DNA from: Campylobacter showae | Lineage (GTDB): Bacteria; Campylobacterota; Campylobacteria; Campylobacterales; Campylobacteraceae | Assembly: GCF_900573985.1 (NCBI RefSeq) | Contig: NZ_UWOK01000001.1 | Span: 620,001 to 684,000 of the forward strand | DNA: 64,000 nucleotides | Reading direction: 5' to 3' | Part shown: one piece after another, positions 1 through 8,953 of the stretch | Numbering within the stretch: position 1 is the first letter of the stretch | How the letters are laid out: every line of letters begins with the position of its first letter | Position numbers and translations under genes: made by a program | Notes under the pieces: model-generated | The model's database searches: none | What the model was told of the DNA's origin: nothing | Seen by the model: the letters and a program-made list of their open reading frames with translations, nothing else

Positions 1-225
1 AAGCATCCCGCTCATTAGATAGATCGCGTATGCGTATTTGTTATCGATGCCGGGCAGCTTGGCCGAGAGTACTGAGGAGAGTATGGTCGCGTAGATGAGC
101 ACCTGGGCTAGCGGATGCAGTATCGCCCACGCTACGCCCAGTTTACTTTTTGCAAATTTGGTTATAAACTCGTTTTTGACCGAATTTACGATAAAAAACC
201 TATACGTATAAATATTTGAAAACAA
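1..225 (-). CDS. ABC-2 type exporter permease, N-terminal part (runs off the window)
   Basis: This reading frame stays open on the minus strand to the left edge. The protein begins MFSNIYTYRFFIVNSVKNEF and continues with FAKSKLGVAWAILHPLAQVL and a hydrophobic stretch, then KLPGIDNKYAYAIYLMSGML. That is the N-terminus of polysaccharide/polyol-phosphate ABC-2 permeases (Wzm/TagG type), where a charged segment precedes the first membrane helix. The likely start is TTG at 225-223, because no ATG or GTG is in frame before the upstream stop at 261-259. It follows the maf/pse genes on the same strand and may export a surface glycan. The substrate cannot be read from about 75 residues. Confidence 0.7.
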   Translation of the reverse strand, partial: MFSNIYTYRFFIVNSVKNEFITKFAKSKLGVAWAILHPLAQVLIYATILSSVLSAKLPGIDNKYAYAIYLMSGML

Positions 226-296
226 TCTTTCGTCCGATTTAGCTAAATTTGCGTGATTTTATCAAATAAAGGCTAAAAATAAAGAAAAATCGAAAT

Positions 297-2366
297 TTAA
301 ATGCTTAGCTTAAACTCCTCTTTTACCTCTCCGATTTCGCTTGTTTCTATTAGTCCTCGCTTCTTTAGCTCTTTGACTAAATTTTCGGACGCTTTTTTGG
401 TTACTTCCATATCTGCATTTATGCCGCCTGCAGCCGAAAACATCCAGTATTTGTGCATCTCGGCCCACTCGAGCAGCTTGTTTACTTTTTCCATTTTAGT
501 ATCGCTGGGTGCGACCGAAATTTTGGCTAGCTCTAGTTCTTGATGATATACGGCGATTTGCAAGACGTTTTCTATATATTTTTTTAGATTTTGTCCGCTA
601 ATGTAATTTTTTAGCTTATCTATTTTGTCGATAATTTTTACTAGTGGATCAAATAGACTTTCGTCTACTTTGCCTTCATCTTTGATCTTCATTATCTTAT
701 CGATTTTGGGAACTAGTTCTAGGAATGTTTTTTCTATTCTTTGTTTTGCTTTATTTTGAGTTTGTACTTTTTTTACGATAAATTTGTAGGCTTTGAGCAG
801 GTCTTTGTTTGCTGTTTTTTCGCTGTTTTTTTCTATGTGCGGTAGTTTTTTTACTTTTTTATCTTTACTAAGCTCTTCTGCAGTTTCCAAAAACGGTTTT
901 TCGATACTTCCTTGTATTCTAGCACCGCCTTCCGTGCAGTTATAGGTAGTGATTTGCTCGTTTTTAGCCTGCTCTATATCTTTTTCAAACTGATTTTTAA
1001 ATTTATCCCATATATAGGTCGTTCTTACTTCACCTTCTCCGCCGTAAGCTTCTACGTATAGGTATTCGTCAGCCTGAGCAAATGCATGCCCGCTGGCGTG
1101 AGATTTGCCGTCCGGGGCAAAGGCTAAATCTTGACCTATTAAAATAATATTTTTATGTCCGAGAGCGTAAGCTAACTGATAAGCCTGGTTTGCCGTAGAG
1201 TGGCCGATGCCGAGATAGCCGTATTTTGGCATATTAAATACTATTTCGCTTTGTTGCGGTCTCATCGTAAGAGCTAGGCGGCGCGGTAAAATATTATCTA
1301 CCGTTTTTTTATGCGTTAGCGACGCTACTATAAAATAAATATCTTCGTCTATTTTTTTGTTTTTGTTTTTAAAAAAGCTGGACGTAGCTTCTACGCGCTC
1401 GATTGATGTTACGTAGTCTGGTTTTATGCCGTGCTTTAACAAAATAGGATACGATGCGTCAAGGCTGATAACCGTAAAATACGGAGCGAATTTTTTAAGC
1501 GCCTCAAGCTGTTTATCTAGGCTCGGGCCGGTAGATACTATGATTGCCGTATCCATGAGCCCGTGTCTTTTTCTGACTAAATCCGTATAGCAATAGTTTG
1601 TAACCATCTCCGGAATATGCTCTATGTGGTGTTTTATGCCTATTAGGGTATCGTCTATGCTATTGCCGTGAGCTACCACTATTTGAGATACGGCTCTAGT
1701 GAAGTCTTTATTTATTCTCACTATATCTTCATGAAAAGTTTGATAAAATGGCGTATGGATATGCAGATTATAAGTTTTAGCGTAAGATGAAAAAATCTCT
1801 TTTGAGATTGTAAAATAAAACTGCGAGTATGTTGCGAATTCTGAGAAAAATAAAACCAGCCTTTTGCTAATCAGCTCCTCGGATAAGTCGATTAAATTTA
1901 ATGCTATATAAATAATCTCTATCTCGGGCTCTACGACTATGACTTTTTGATGCGTTTCGTTTTTTAGCAAGGCTTTATAAAAAATACCGTTGCCAAGACC
2001 GTAAAAGTACATGATAGGATATCTTTTATACTCTTTTTCGATCAGCTCTAAAGAGTGCAGAACGTCTTTAGCCGGACTTTCGTAGACGTATTTTAGGGTT
2101 TTATTGTCGATGATGTTTATATCTATCGGATCTTTTCCTATAAAAACATCGTATTTTTCGGTCTCTTTCATGCCCCAAAGGCGCGCGGCTAAAATTTCGT
2201 CCTGTTGAAAAAGCGCTTGAAGATTTTTTTTGAAAATAGGATTTGCGATATTTGTGACGGTTTCATCGATATTTTTATCGCATTTGTCGCTTGTTTGATT
2301 TTCGCGAGCGCCTTTTTTTTGTAAGCTATTTAGTTTTAGGTACTCGTCCTCTTTTTTCTTAGCCAT
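297..2366 (-). CDS. Motility-associated factor (Maf / DUF115 family) glycosyltransferase-like protein
   Basis: The 689-residue protein carries the DUF115/MptE-like core at about residues 230-430, including VSTGPSLDK followed by LKHGIKPDYVTSIER and later GHSTANQAYQLAYALGHKNI. Maf proteins of Campylobacter and Helicobacter sit in flagellin-glycosylation loci and are thought to transfer pseudaminic or legionaminic acid onto flagellin. The C-terminus is lysine-rich and helical. Its ATG shares one base with the pseI stop (TAATG) and has a strong AAGGAGG ribosome site inside the end of pseI, so the two are translationally coupled. The location after six pse genes supports a role in using CMP-pseudaminic acid. 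Which Maf paralogue it is cannot be told. Confidence 0.85.
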   Translation of the reverse strand: MAKKKEDEYLKLNSLQKKGARENQTSDKCDKNIDETVTNIANPIFKKNLQALFQQDEILAARLWGMKETEKYDVFIGKDPIDINIIDNKTLKYVYESPAKDVLHSLELIEKEYKRYPIMYFYGLGNGIFYKALLKNETHQKVIVVEPEIEIIYIALNLIDLSEELISKRLVLFFSEFATYSQFYFTISKEIFSSYAKTYNLHIHTPFYQTFHEDIVRINKDFTRAVSQIVVAHGNSIDDTLIGIKHHIEHIPEMVTNYCYTDLVRKRHGLMDTAIIVSTGPSLDKQLEALKKFAPYFTVISLDASYPILLKHGIKPDYVTSIERVEATSSFFKNKNKKIDEDIYFIVASLTHKKTVDNILPRRLALTMRPQQSEIVFNMPKYGYLGIGHSTANQAYQLAYALGHKNIILIGQDLAFAPDGKSHASGHAFAQADEYLYVEAYGGEGEVRTTYIWDKFKNQFEKDIEQAKNEQITTYNCTEGGARIQGSIEKPFLETAEELSKDKKVKKLPHIEKNSEKTANKDLLKAYKFIVKKVQTQNKAKQRIEKTFLELVPKIDKIMKIKDEGKVDESLFDPLVKIIDKIDKLKNYISGQNLKKYIENVLQIAVYHQELELAKISVAPSDTKMEKVNKLLEWAEMHKYWMFSAAGGINADMEVTKKASENLVKELKKRGLIETSEIGEVKEEFKLSI

Positions 2367-3394
2367 TATATATCCTCCTTTGTGATTCTCTCGCTAAATT
2401 TTATCTCTCTTTTTGCTTTTTTACCCAGTAGCTCCGGCGAAAATTTAGGGTGCAAGCCGTATCCCGGACGCACGCTTTTTATGTTTTTTTCGCTAAAGAT
2501 TTCGCCCTCTTTGATATCCGCGCAAGCGTAAAGCGAGCGGGAAAAGCGGCGATTTTGCACGGCTTTATCATCTAGCTCGTAGTTTACTTTGCCAAGCAGC
2601 GCTTCGGCGTCTCGCACGGCTTTTACCATCTCGCCAAACTCCCGCTCGTCCAAGCTAAAAGCTTCATCGACGCTGCGAACGCTTTTATCTAGGATAAAGT
2701 GCTTTTCGACTATCCGAGCGCCCAGACTCACGGCGACCACGGGCGCTACGATGCCTAGCGTATGATCTGAAAAGCCGACCTCGACGCCAAATTTTCGTTT
2801 CATATCGGCGATCGTGCGCAGGTTCATCCCATCAAGCGGAGCAGGGTAGCTAGACGTGCATTTTAAAAGCGCGATCTGTTCGTTTCCCGCATCTTTGCAA
2901 ATTTGCACGACGTCGGCGATCTCTTGCTCGGTCGCGATGCCCGTGGAGATGATGATCGGTTTACCTTTGAGCGCGACGTATCTCACGAAATCATAGTCCG
3001 TAACCTCAAAGCTTGCTATCTTGTAAGCGGGCGGGTTAAATTTCTCTAAAAAGTCCGCATCATCGTTGCAAAACGGGCTTGAAAAGCAGACTAGCCCTTT
3101 GTCCCGCGCCGCATTAAAAAGCTGCTCGTGCCACTCTCGCGGTGTCAGAGCTTGCCGGTATAGTTCATACAAATTTGCCCCGTCCCACAGCCCGCCTTTT
3201 ATCATGAAGTCCTCGCCGCGCGAATCTAGCGTGAGGCTATCAGGCGTGTATGTTTGCAGTTTTATGGCGTCCGCGCCCGCGCGCTTGGCGGCTTTTATCG
3301 TGTCAAGCGCCGTTTGCAAGCTGCCTGAGTGATTTGCCGAGAGTTCGGCGATGATAAAGACCTTTTTGTTCGTGTCGAAATTTGCTATTTTCAT
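2366..3394 (-). CDS. pseI: Pseudaminic acid synthase
   Basis: The 342-residue protein is a NeuB-family enzyme with a TIM barrel at about residues 1-280 (FIIAELSANHSGSLQTALDT, DAIKLQTYTPDS, VGFSDHT, EKHFILDKSVRSVDEAFSL) and a C-terminal SAF/antifreeze-like domain (SLYACADIKEGE). It condenses 2,4-diacetamido-2,4,6-trideoxy-L-altrose with phosphoenolpyruvate to give pseudaminic acid. KSVRSVDEAFSLD fits PseI better than sialic acid synthase, and all other pse genes adjoin it. It starts 8 bases after pseH and overlaps the next gene by one base. Full length. Confidence 0.93.
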   Translation of the reverse strand: MKIANFDTNKKVFIIAELSANHSGSLQTALDTIKAAKRAGADAIKLQTYTPDSLTLDSRGEDFMIKGGLWDGANLYELYRQALTPREWHEQLFNAARDKGLVCFSSPFCNDDADFLEKFNPPAYKIASFEVTDYDFVRYVALKGKPIIISTGIATEQEIADVVQICKDAGNEQIALLKCTSSYPAPLDGMNLRTIADMKRKFGVEVGFSDHTLGIVAPVVAVSLGARIVEKHFILDKSVRSVDEAFSLDEREFGEMVKAVRDAEALLGKVNYELDDKAVQNRRFSRSLYACADIKEGEIFSEKNIKSVRPGYGLHPKFSPELLGKKAKREIKFSERITKEDI

Positions 3395-3402
3395 AAATTT
3401 TC

Positions 3403-3879
3403 CTAACTTTTAGCCATTATATCAAGTTTGCGTAAAGATAACGACATATAGCTCATTTGCTCGTCGCGCCCGTAAATTTCAAAGCCGAATTTGTGGTATA
3501 GCGCGATCGCTTTTTCGTTTTCGTTGTAGGCGCACGATTTTAGCTCGCCGACCTTAAGCGTTTTGGCGGCGTATTCTATGATGGTTTGCATTAGGATTTT
3601 GCCTTTGCCTTTTAGCCCCGGATTTGCGTAAATGCCAAATTCGCAAGAATTCGCCGCGATATCCACAAAATCGATCACGCCGATGTAGTCGCTATCCTCT
3701 TTTACCAAAAAATACCTTTTCGTTTCGTCGTTTTTCAGATTTGCGATAAATTTTCTGTGCTCTTGCTCGCTCACGCTTTTGTTTTTCATATATTTTGCGA
3801 CGCGCTCGTCGTTTCGCCAGCGCAAAATCATCAAAATTTGCTCGTCAGTTAGATCAGTGAAATTTATAAGCTCAAGCAT
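3403..3879 (-). CDS. pseH: UDP-4-amino-4,6-dideoxy-N-acetyl-L-altrosamine N-acetyltransferase
   Basis: This GNAT acetyltransferase of 158 residues starts at MLELINFTDLTDEQ. Core motifs are MILRWRNDERVAKYM, FLVKEDSDYIGVIDF, the acetyl-CoA loop NPGLKGKGKILMQTII and YHKFGFEIYGRDE. It acetylates the C4 amino group made by PseC, step three of the pathway. A longer in-frame start at 3924 is less likely: it would lie well inside pseG, and the 3879 ATG has a GAGGCGG-type ribosome site and the family's usual N-terminus. It overlaps the end of pseG by 16 bases, so the two are coupled. Confidence 0.9.
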   Translation of the reverse strand: MLELINFTDLTDEQILMILRWRNDERVAKYMKNKSVSEQEHRKFIANLKNDETKRYFLVKEDSDYIGVIDFVDIAANSCEFGIYANPGLKGKGKILMQTIIEYAAKTLKVGELKSCAYNENEKAIALYHKFGFEIYGRDEQMSYMSLSLRKLDIMAKS

Positions 3880-4724
3880 ATCTCGTCCGCCTCGTAGATC
3901 TCGCGCCCGTTTGCCGTTAGCCACTGTGCCATCTCGTTTTGATTATCCGCGACGCGCACGGCTTTAAATTTAGCGCCTAAAACCAGCGCTTCATTTACGA
4001 GCGAGCTAGCCGAAATCACTAAAATTTCGCTCTCGTTCATCAGTCGCGCCACCTCGTTTGAGTTTATAAAAAGGCTAAAATTTGGCTCGCTATCCGCTAA
4101 AATTTGCAAATTTGCTAAATTTACGTTTGCGCTCGTCGTGATGGCGGCTACTTTTTTGTTTTTAGCGAGCAAATTTGAGGCGATTTTGGCGGTCAAATTT
4201 AGCGAGTCAGTGCCGCCTAGCGCGATGAGGTAGTTAAATTTTTTCTCGCGTTTGATTTTTGCTTCGCCATAAAACTCGCTCCTAACTAGCGGCGAAAATA
4301 TCAGCTCGCAGCCTTCCGGCACTAGATTTGCGTATTTTTGGGGCTGGGCGTAGATATTTACGTTTAGCAAGTGGTCGCAAAAATGCTCTTTGTAGTTGTC
4401 GTCAAAGCTTAAAATTTGGACGTTCGTTTGCTCTTTGATTAGCTTTTCGTCCGCCGCGCTAATGCCGTAATGATCGATCACAAGCAGCTCAAATTTATGC
4501 TCTTTTATCAAATTTACCAGCTCGCTTACGTCCATGCTTTTTAGCGTGAAAATGGGGTAGGGTATCTCGCCTGCGAGGCTGCCCGGTAGGTCGATGCAAG
4601 CAAAGCTAACGTCTTTAAATTTTTGCGCCAAGATAAGATCGCGCCTAATGTGTCCGTGCCCGATTTTCGAGCTGCTATCGGCGCGGATGAGGGTTTTTAG
4701 ATTTGAGATTTTGTCAAAATTCAT
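3864..4724 (-). CDS. pseG: UDP-2,4-diacetamido-2,4,6-trideoxy-L-altropyranose hydrolase
   Basis: The 286-residue protein is a GT-B-fold nucleotide-sugar hydrolase. Residues IRADSSSKIGHGHIRRDLIL near the N-terminus contain the glycine/histidine motif that holds the catalytic His (GHGHIRR), and ALGGTDSLNLT lies mid-protein. It removes UDP to give the free sugar used by PseI. The ATG at 4724 is preferred to the adjoining TTG at 4727. The gene begins inside the end of the small membrane protein gene (11-base overlap) and ends inside pseH. Length fits the family. Confidence 0.9.
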   Translation of the reverse strand: MNFDKISNLKTLIRADSSSKIGHGHIRRDLILAQKFKDVSFACIDLPGSLAGEIPYPIFTLKSMDVSELVNLIKEHKFELLVIDHYGISAADEKLIKEQTNVQILSFDDNYKEHFCDHLLNVNIYAQPQKYANLVPEGCELIFSPLVRSEFYGEAKIKREKKFNYLIALGGTDSLNLTAKIASNLLAKNKKVAAITTSANVNLANLQILADSEPNFSLFINSNEVARLMNESEILVISASSLVNEALVLGAKFKAVRVADNQNEMAQWLTANGREIYEADEICLSL

Positions 4725-4938
4725 CAAGTTTTTCCGCCAAATTTAAAATTCTAAGCGTCAAACACACGGCGGCGATGAGGTAAACTGCGCCGGCAGAGGC
4801 GAAAAATAGGATCTGAATCTCGTTTAGCCCGCGGTAGTTAGCCGCTAGATAAAATATGTGCAAGATCCCCGCAACCGCAAAGATCTGCATGAGCGTTCTA
4901 GCTACCGATATTTTGGCTTTTAGGTAATCTTTTTGCAT
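4714..4938 (-). CDS. Small two-helix membrane protein in the pse operon
   Basis: The 74-residue protein is of unknown function. Two hydrophobic helices are visible at about residues 14-32 (TLMQIFAVAGILHIFYLAA) and 42-66 (ILFFASAGAVYLIAAVCLTL), with a basic N-terminus (MQKDYLKAK) and an acidic tail (AEKLDEF). It has a GAGGA ribosome site, starts 6 bases after pseF and overlaps pseG by 11 bases, so it is co-expressed with the pathway. I recognise no family. It could anchor or scaffold the sugar enzymes, or merely be a passenger. Confidence 0.7.
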   Translation of the reverse strand: MQKDYLKAKISVARTLMQIFAVAGILHIFYLAANYRGLNEIQILFFASAGAVYLIAAVCLTLRILNLAEKLDEF

Positions 4939-4944
4939 TTGTCC

Positions 4945-5640
4945 TCAGTCGTAATTTATCCGGTAAAGCTTCTGCGCAAACTCGAAATCCTCCGGCGTGT
5001 CGATGTCGCAGACTAAATTTCGCGGAAGCAAAAACGCCCTTGAGTGCGGCGCAAAGATCGGTTTTTTCTCCAGCCACGCCTCGCGCCTACCGAAATAAAA
5101 CGCGCCTGCGTCGTGATAAGCTCGCTCTAAATCCTGCGAGCGAGTGAGCGCAAACTGCGGGTAAAACATATTTACGGCGCCGTCATCACCAAGCCTAATC
5201 GCGCGCTGGATAGGGAAGCTAAACTCGGTCGAGGAAAATAAAAACTCGCACTCCGCTTCCTCAAATTTGCCGTATGCCTCGCGTAAAATTTCTCCCGTGA
5301 TAAGCGGCGCGGTCGCGTAAAGGCAACAGACATGAGAGTATCCGCCGCCTAGCCTTCTCGCCGCGTCCGCTACGGCGTCGCTACTGGTGGCGTAGTCGTC
5401 GCTCAGCGCGGCGTCTCTTATAAACGGAACTTGCGCGCCAAATTTGATGGCGACGTCCGCTATCTCAGCATCGTCGGTGCTCACTATGACGCGCTCGAAA
5501 ACGCCCGAATTTAGCGCCGCTTCAATGCTGTAGGCTATCAGCGGCTTGCCTAGAAAATCTTTAACGTTTTTGCGCGGTATGCGCTTGCTGCCGCCGCGAG
5601 CCGGGATGACACAAAGGGCGCGGTTTTGGTTGTCTCTCAT
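4945..5640 (-). CDS. pseF: Pseudaminic acid cytidylyltransferase
   Basis: The protein has 231 residues from MRDNQNRALC. It opens with the CMP-sugar synthetase signature VIPARGGSKRIPRKN, followed by GKPLIAYSIEAAL and VSTDDAEIADVA, then the family's CDIDTPEDFEFA near the C-terminus. It activates pseudaminic acid with CTP to CMP-pseudaminic acid, the donor for flagellin glycosylation. An in-frame start at 5682 would overlap pseC by 29 bases and adds residues absent from the family, so the ATG at 5640 is chosen. Membership of the pse cluster makes PseF more likely than NeuA. Confidence 0.92.
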   Translation of the reverse strand: MRDNQNRALCVIPARGGSKRIPRKNVKDFLGKPLIAYSIEAALNSGVFERVIVSTDDAEIADVAIKFGAQVPFIRDAALSDDYATSSDAVADAARRLGGGYSHVCCLYATAPLITGEILREAYGKFEEAECEFLFSSTEFSFPIQRAIRLGDDGAVNMFYPQFALTRSQDLERAYHDAGAFYFGRREAWLEKKPIFAPHSRAFLLPRNLVCDIDTPEDFEFAQKLYRINYD

Positions 5641-5653
5641 CAAATTTACCGCC

Positions 5654-6784
5654 CTAAACCCTGCAGCCTTGCGGCATGTCAAAGCTCTTTAAAACTTCAA
5701 AAAGCGTATCTGCGACAAAATTTGCGTCCTCTAGGCCCATGCACTGATGGCACGGGATACTAAGCTCGGCGGCGTAAAAATCCTCAGCGCTAGGCACCGA
5801 AATATCGCCGTAGCGCTCGCGGTAAAAGCTAAATTTATAAGTCGGCTTGTAGTGTACCTGCACGCCGATGCCGCGCGCGTGAAGGGCGGCAAAGATGTCC
5901 TCTTTGGCGCACCAAAACTGGCGAAATAGCAAGATAGGGTAGAGGTGGCGCGAACTAACGACGTCGTCAGGTAACTTGATGGTACTAAAATATGGATTTT
6001 TCTCAAATTTTTCGTCGTAAAATTTAGCGATTTTCTCGCGCGCCCCGATGGTTTCGTCTAGCCTTTCTAGCTGATTTAGTCCTAGCGCGCAGGCGACGTC
6101 GGGTAGGCGGTAGTTGTAGCCAAGCAAGCTCTGATCGCTGTCCCAGAGACGTTTTTTAGCTATGCCGTGCGAGCGGTAAAGGCGTGCTAGGCGCGCGATC
6201 TCGTCGTCGTTGGTTGCTAGCGCGCCGCCCTCAAACGTCGTTAGTGGCTTAACGGGGTGAAAGCTAAAAATACTAACATCCGCTTTTGCGCCGACTTTTA
6301 CGCCGCCTTGCGAGCTGCCCAGTGCGTGCGACGCATCGTCAAGCACCTTTATACCGCGCTGCTTGGCTAGTTTTAGGATAGCGCCCAAATTTACGGGATT
6401 GCCGCCGAAATCAACCGCCGTTATGACTTTGGTTTTGGGCGTGATGAGGCTTTCAAGCTCGTTTTCGTCGATATTTCCATCAAATTTAACGGGCGCAAAT
6501 TTAACCTCTGCTCCAGCCATCAATGCTGCGTTTGCCGTCGCAGCAAACGTGATGGGCGTAGTTACGACCTCGTCGCCCTCTCTCACGCCAAGCGCCAGAT
6601 ATGCGACGTGAAGTGTGCTCGTTGCCGAGTTCATCGTTACGACGTGCTTTACGCCGACGTATTTTGCGATCGCCTGCTCAAATTCGCCGACCTTGTCGCC
6701 GCCCGTTAGGATATCGTCTTTTAGTGCGCTCACGACGGCAGCGATGTCGGAGTCGGTGATTTGTTGTCTGCTGTAGGGTATCAT
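5654..6784 (-). CDS. pseC: UDP-4-amino-4,6-dideoxy-N-acetyl-L-altrosamine transaminase
   Basis: The 376-residue protein is a DegT/DnrJ/EryC1 PLP-dependent aminotransferase. It shows TMNSATSTLHVAYLALGV, DDASHALGSSQGG and the PLP-lysine motif FSFHPVKPLTTFEGGALAT. It adds the 4-amino group using glutamate as donor, step two of the pathway. The start ATG has an upstream GGATAA site. Unlike its downstream neighbours it is separated from pseB by 193 bases containing hairpin element copy A, so pseC may have its own promoter or depend on readthrough of that hairpin. Confidence 0.92.
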   Translation of the reverse strand: MIPYSRQQITDSDIAAVVSALKDDILTGGDKVGEFEQAIAKYVGVKHVVTMNSATSTLHVAYLALGVREGDEVVTTPITFAATANAALMAGAEVKFAPVKFDGNIDENELESLITPKTKVITAVDFGGNPVNLGAILKLAKQRGIKVLDDASHALGSSQGGVKVGAKADVSIFSFHPVKPLTTFEGGALATNDDEIARLARLYRSHGIAKKRLWDSDQSLLGYNYRLPDVACALGLNQLERLDETIGAREKIAKFYDEKFEKNPYFSTIKLPDDVVSSRHLYPILLFRQFWCAKEDIFAALHARGIGVQVHYKPTYKFSFYRERYGDISVPSAEDFYAAELSIPCHQCMGLEDANFVADTLFEVLKSFDMPQGCRV

Positions 6785-6797
6785 TTTTATCCTTTTC

Positions 6798-6931
6798 GGC
6801 TTGTCTTTTTGGAGGCTCGTCTTTTTGGTTTATACTTCGTTAGAAATTTCGCCGAAGCTCGGTTACATACTATATGTATGCGCCCTCGCTCGGCTCATTT
6901 CCGCCTCGTCTAAACGCAAAAATACTTCGCC
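6798..6931 (+). repeat. Dispersed hairpin element, copy A
   Basis: This lies between pseB and pseC. It begins with GGCTTGTCTTTTT, immediately duplicated as GGCTCGTCTTTTT, then TATACTTCGTT, a partly self-complementary core and a right half with GCCTCGTC and ATACTTCGCC. The outer arms are TTTTTGGTTTA (6822-6832) and TAAACGCAAAAA (6911-6922), complementary apart from one bulged base. The inner arms (GAAAT...GCCG versus CGGCTCATTTC) pair imperfectly. The centre has a short near-palindrome around ATACTATATGTAT. The same layout appears at 51564, 53904 and 63045. Confidence 0.7.
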
Positions 6932-6977
6932 CCGTTTTTTATAAATTTTATACGCTTAACTCAAATTTCAGTCAAAT

Positions 6978-7976
<999 letters not shown>

Positions 7977-7993
7977 TTATTTTTGCCTTTCGC

Positions 7994-8108
7994 GGCTTGG
8001 TTTTTTGCCGTACGTCGTAAATTTAAATTCGCTTGGCCGCGTATTTTGCATACGCTCCTTCGCAAATTTTTAATTTGCCTCATCTAGCTGAAACGATTCG
8101 CCGTTTAT
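7994..8108 (+). repeat. Dispersed hairpin element, degenerate copy E
   Basis: This fills most of the gap between dcd and pseB. It shows GGCTTGGTTTTTTG, then TACGTCGT in place of TACTTCGTT, an inner arm resembling GTAAATTTAAATTCGC facing GCAAATTTTTAATTTGC, and GCCTCATCTA in place of GCCTCGTCTA. It ends near ATTCGCCGTTTAT. The centre holds a clean 6-bp stem, GCGTAT (8039-8044) with ATACGC (8050-8055). The outer arms no longer pair well. It is called a copy by its order of blocks, not by strict identity. Confidence 0.45.
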
Positions 8109-8199
8109 TTAAATTTTATTCAGCCGGAGCAAAAACCGTGCCTTAAATTTGATTCAAAATTTAGTTCGTTAAATTTGTTTAGGTGCGGTATTTTTGCTT

Positions 8200-8760
8200 T
8201 TATCTCAAAATCCTAGGCAGGGTTATGCCCTCCTGCGCCTGATATTTGCCCTTTTTGTCCGCATACGTCACTTCGCACGGCTCGTCGCCCTCGATAAACA
8301 GCACCTGCGCGATGCCTTCGTTTGCGTAAATTTTAGCCGGTAGTGGCGTCGTATTTGAAATTTCTATCGTGATGTGCCCTTTAAATCCCGGCTCAAAAGG
8401 CGTGACGTTTACGATGATGCCGCAGCGAGCGTAGGTGCTTTTGCCCAGGCAGATGGCTAGCACGTTATCTGGCATGTTAAAGTACTCGATCGTGCGCGCT
8501 AGAGCGAACGAGTTTGGCGGCACGATGCACACGTCGCCCTTAAAATCCACCACGTTTTTTTCATCGAAATTTTTTGGATCGACCACGGTGCCGCCGATGT
8601 TCGTAAAGATTTTAAACTCGTCGCCGACCCTGATATCGTAGCCGTAGCTAGACACTCCGTAGCTAACCACGCCGCGTCCGACTTGTTCCTCGGCAAACGG
8701 CACTATCATCGCCTTTTCGTGCGACATTTTGCGTATCCAGGCGTCAGATTTTAGCCCCAT
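8200..8760 (-). CDS. dcd: dCTP deaminase
   Basis: The 186-residue protein matches the trimeric dCTP deaminase/dUTPase fold: [13 protein letters not shown] at the N-terminus, [52 protein letters not shown] with the catalytic Glu, and [26 protein letters not shown] near the end. It deaminates dCTP to dUTP for dTTP synthesis. In C. jejuni dcd also sits between accB and pseB (established gene order as I remember it); here the autotransporter, nickel and other genes have come between dcd and accB. Confidence 0.95.
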   Translation of the reverse strand: MGLKSDAWIRKMSHEKAMIVPFAEEQVGRGVVSYGVSSYGYDIRVGDEFKIFTNIGGTVVDPKNFDEKNVVDFKGDVCIVPPNSFALARTIEYFNMPDNVLAICLGKSTYARCGIIVNVTPFEPGFKGHITIEISNTTPLPAKIYANEGIAQVLFIEGDEPCEVTYADKKGKYQAQEGITLPRILR

Positions 8761-8911
8761 TTTTTACCTTTATTTTAAATTTAAGCGATTATAACATAAT
8801 TTAAATTTACGTAAAATTTGAGCGCCGTTTTGCGCTAAATTTTATCAAATTTGAATATTTTGCTAGTAAATTTTCTTATTTTTTATAATTAATCTTTAAA
8901 TTAAAGCTTAG

Positions 8912-8917
8912 TATAAT
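8912..8917 (+). promoter_or_regulatory. Probable -10 box for the autotransporter gene
   Basis: TATAAT lies 36 bases before the ATG at 8954. It is preceded by AT-rich sequence with spaced T runs, the usual Campylobacter sigma-70 arrangement with little -35 consensus. AAGGAAA near 8944 is the ribosome site. Confidence 0.6.
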
Positions 8918-8953
8918 AACATATTTTAAATTCTCTTCAACGAAAGGAAAATA

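Noticed and set aside
6822-6922. Hairpin copy A as an ordinary rho-independent terminator for pseB
   Set aside because: The T run lies at the start of the element, not after the stem, and the same structure recurs with conserved single-stranded blocks in other contexts.
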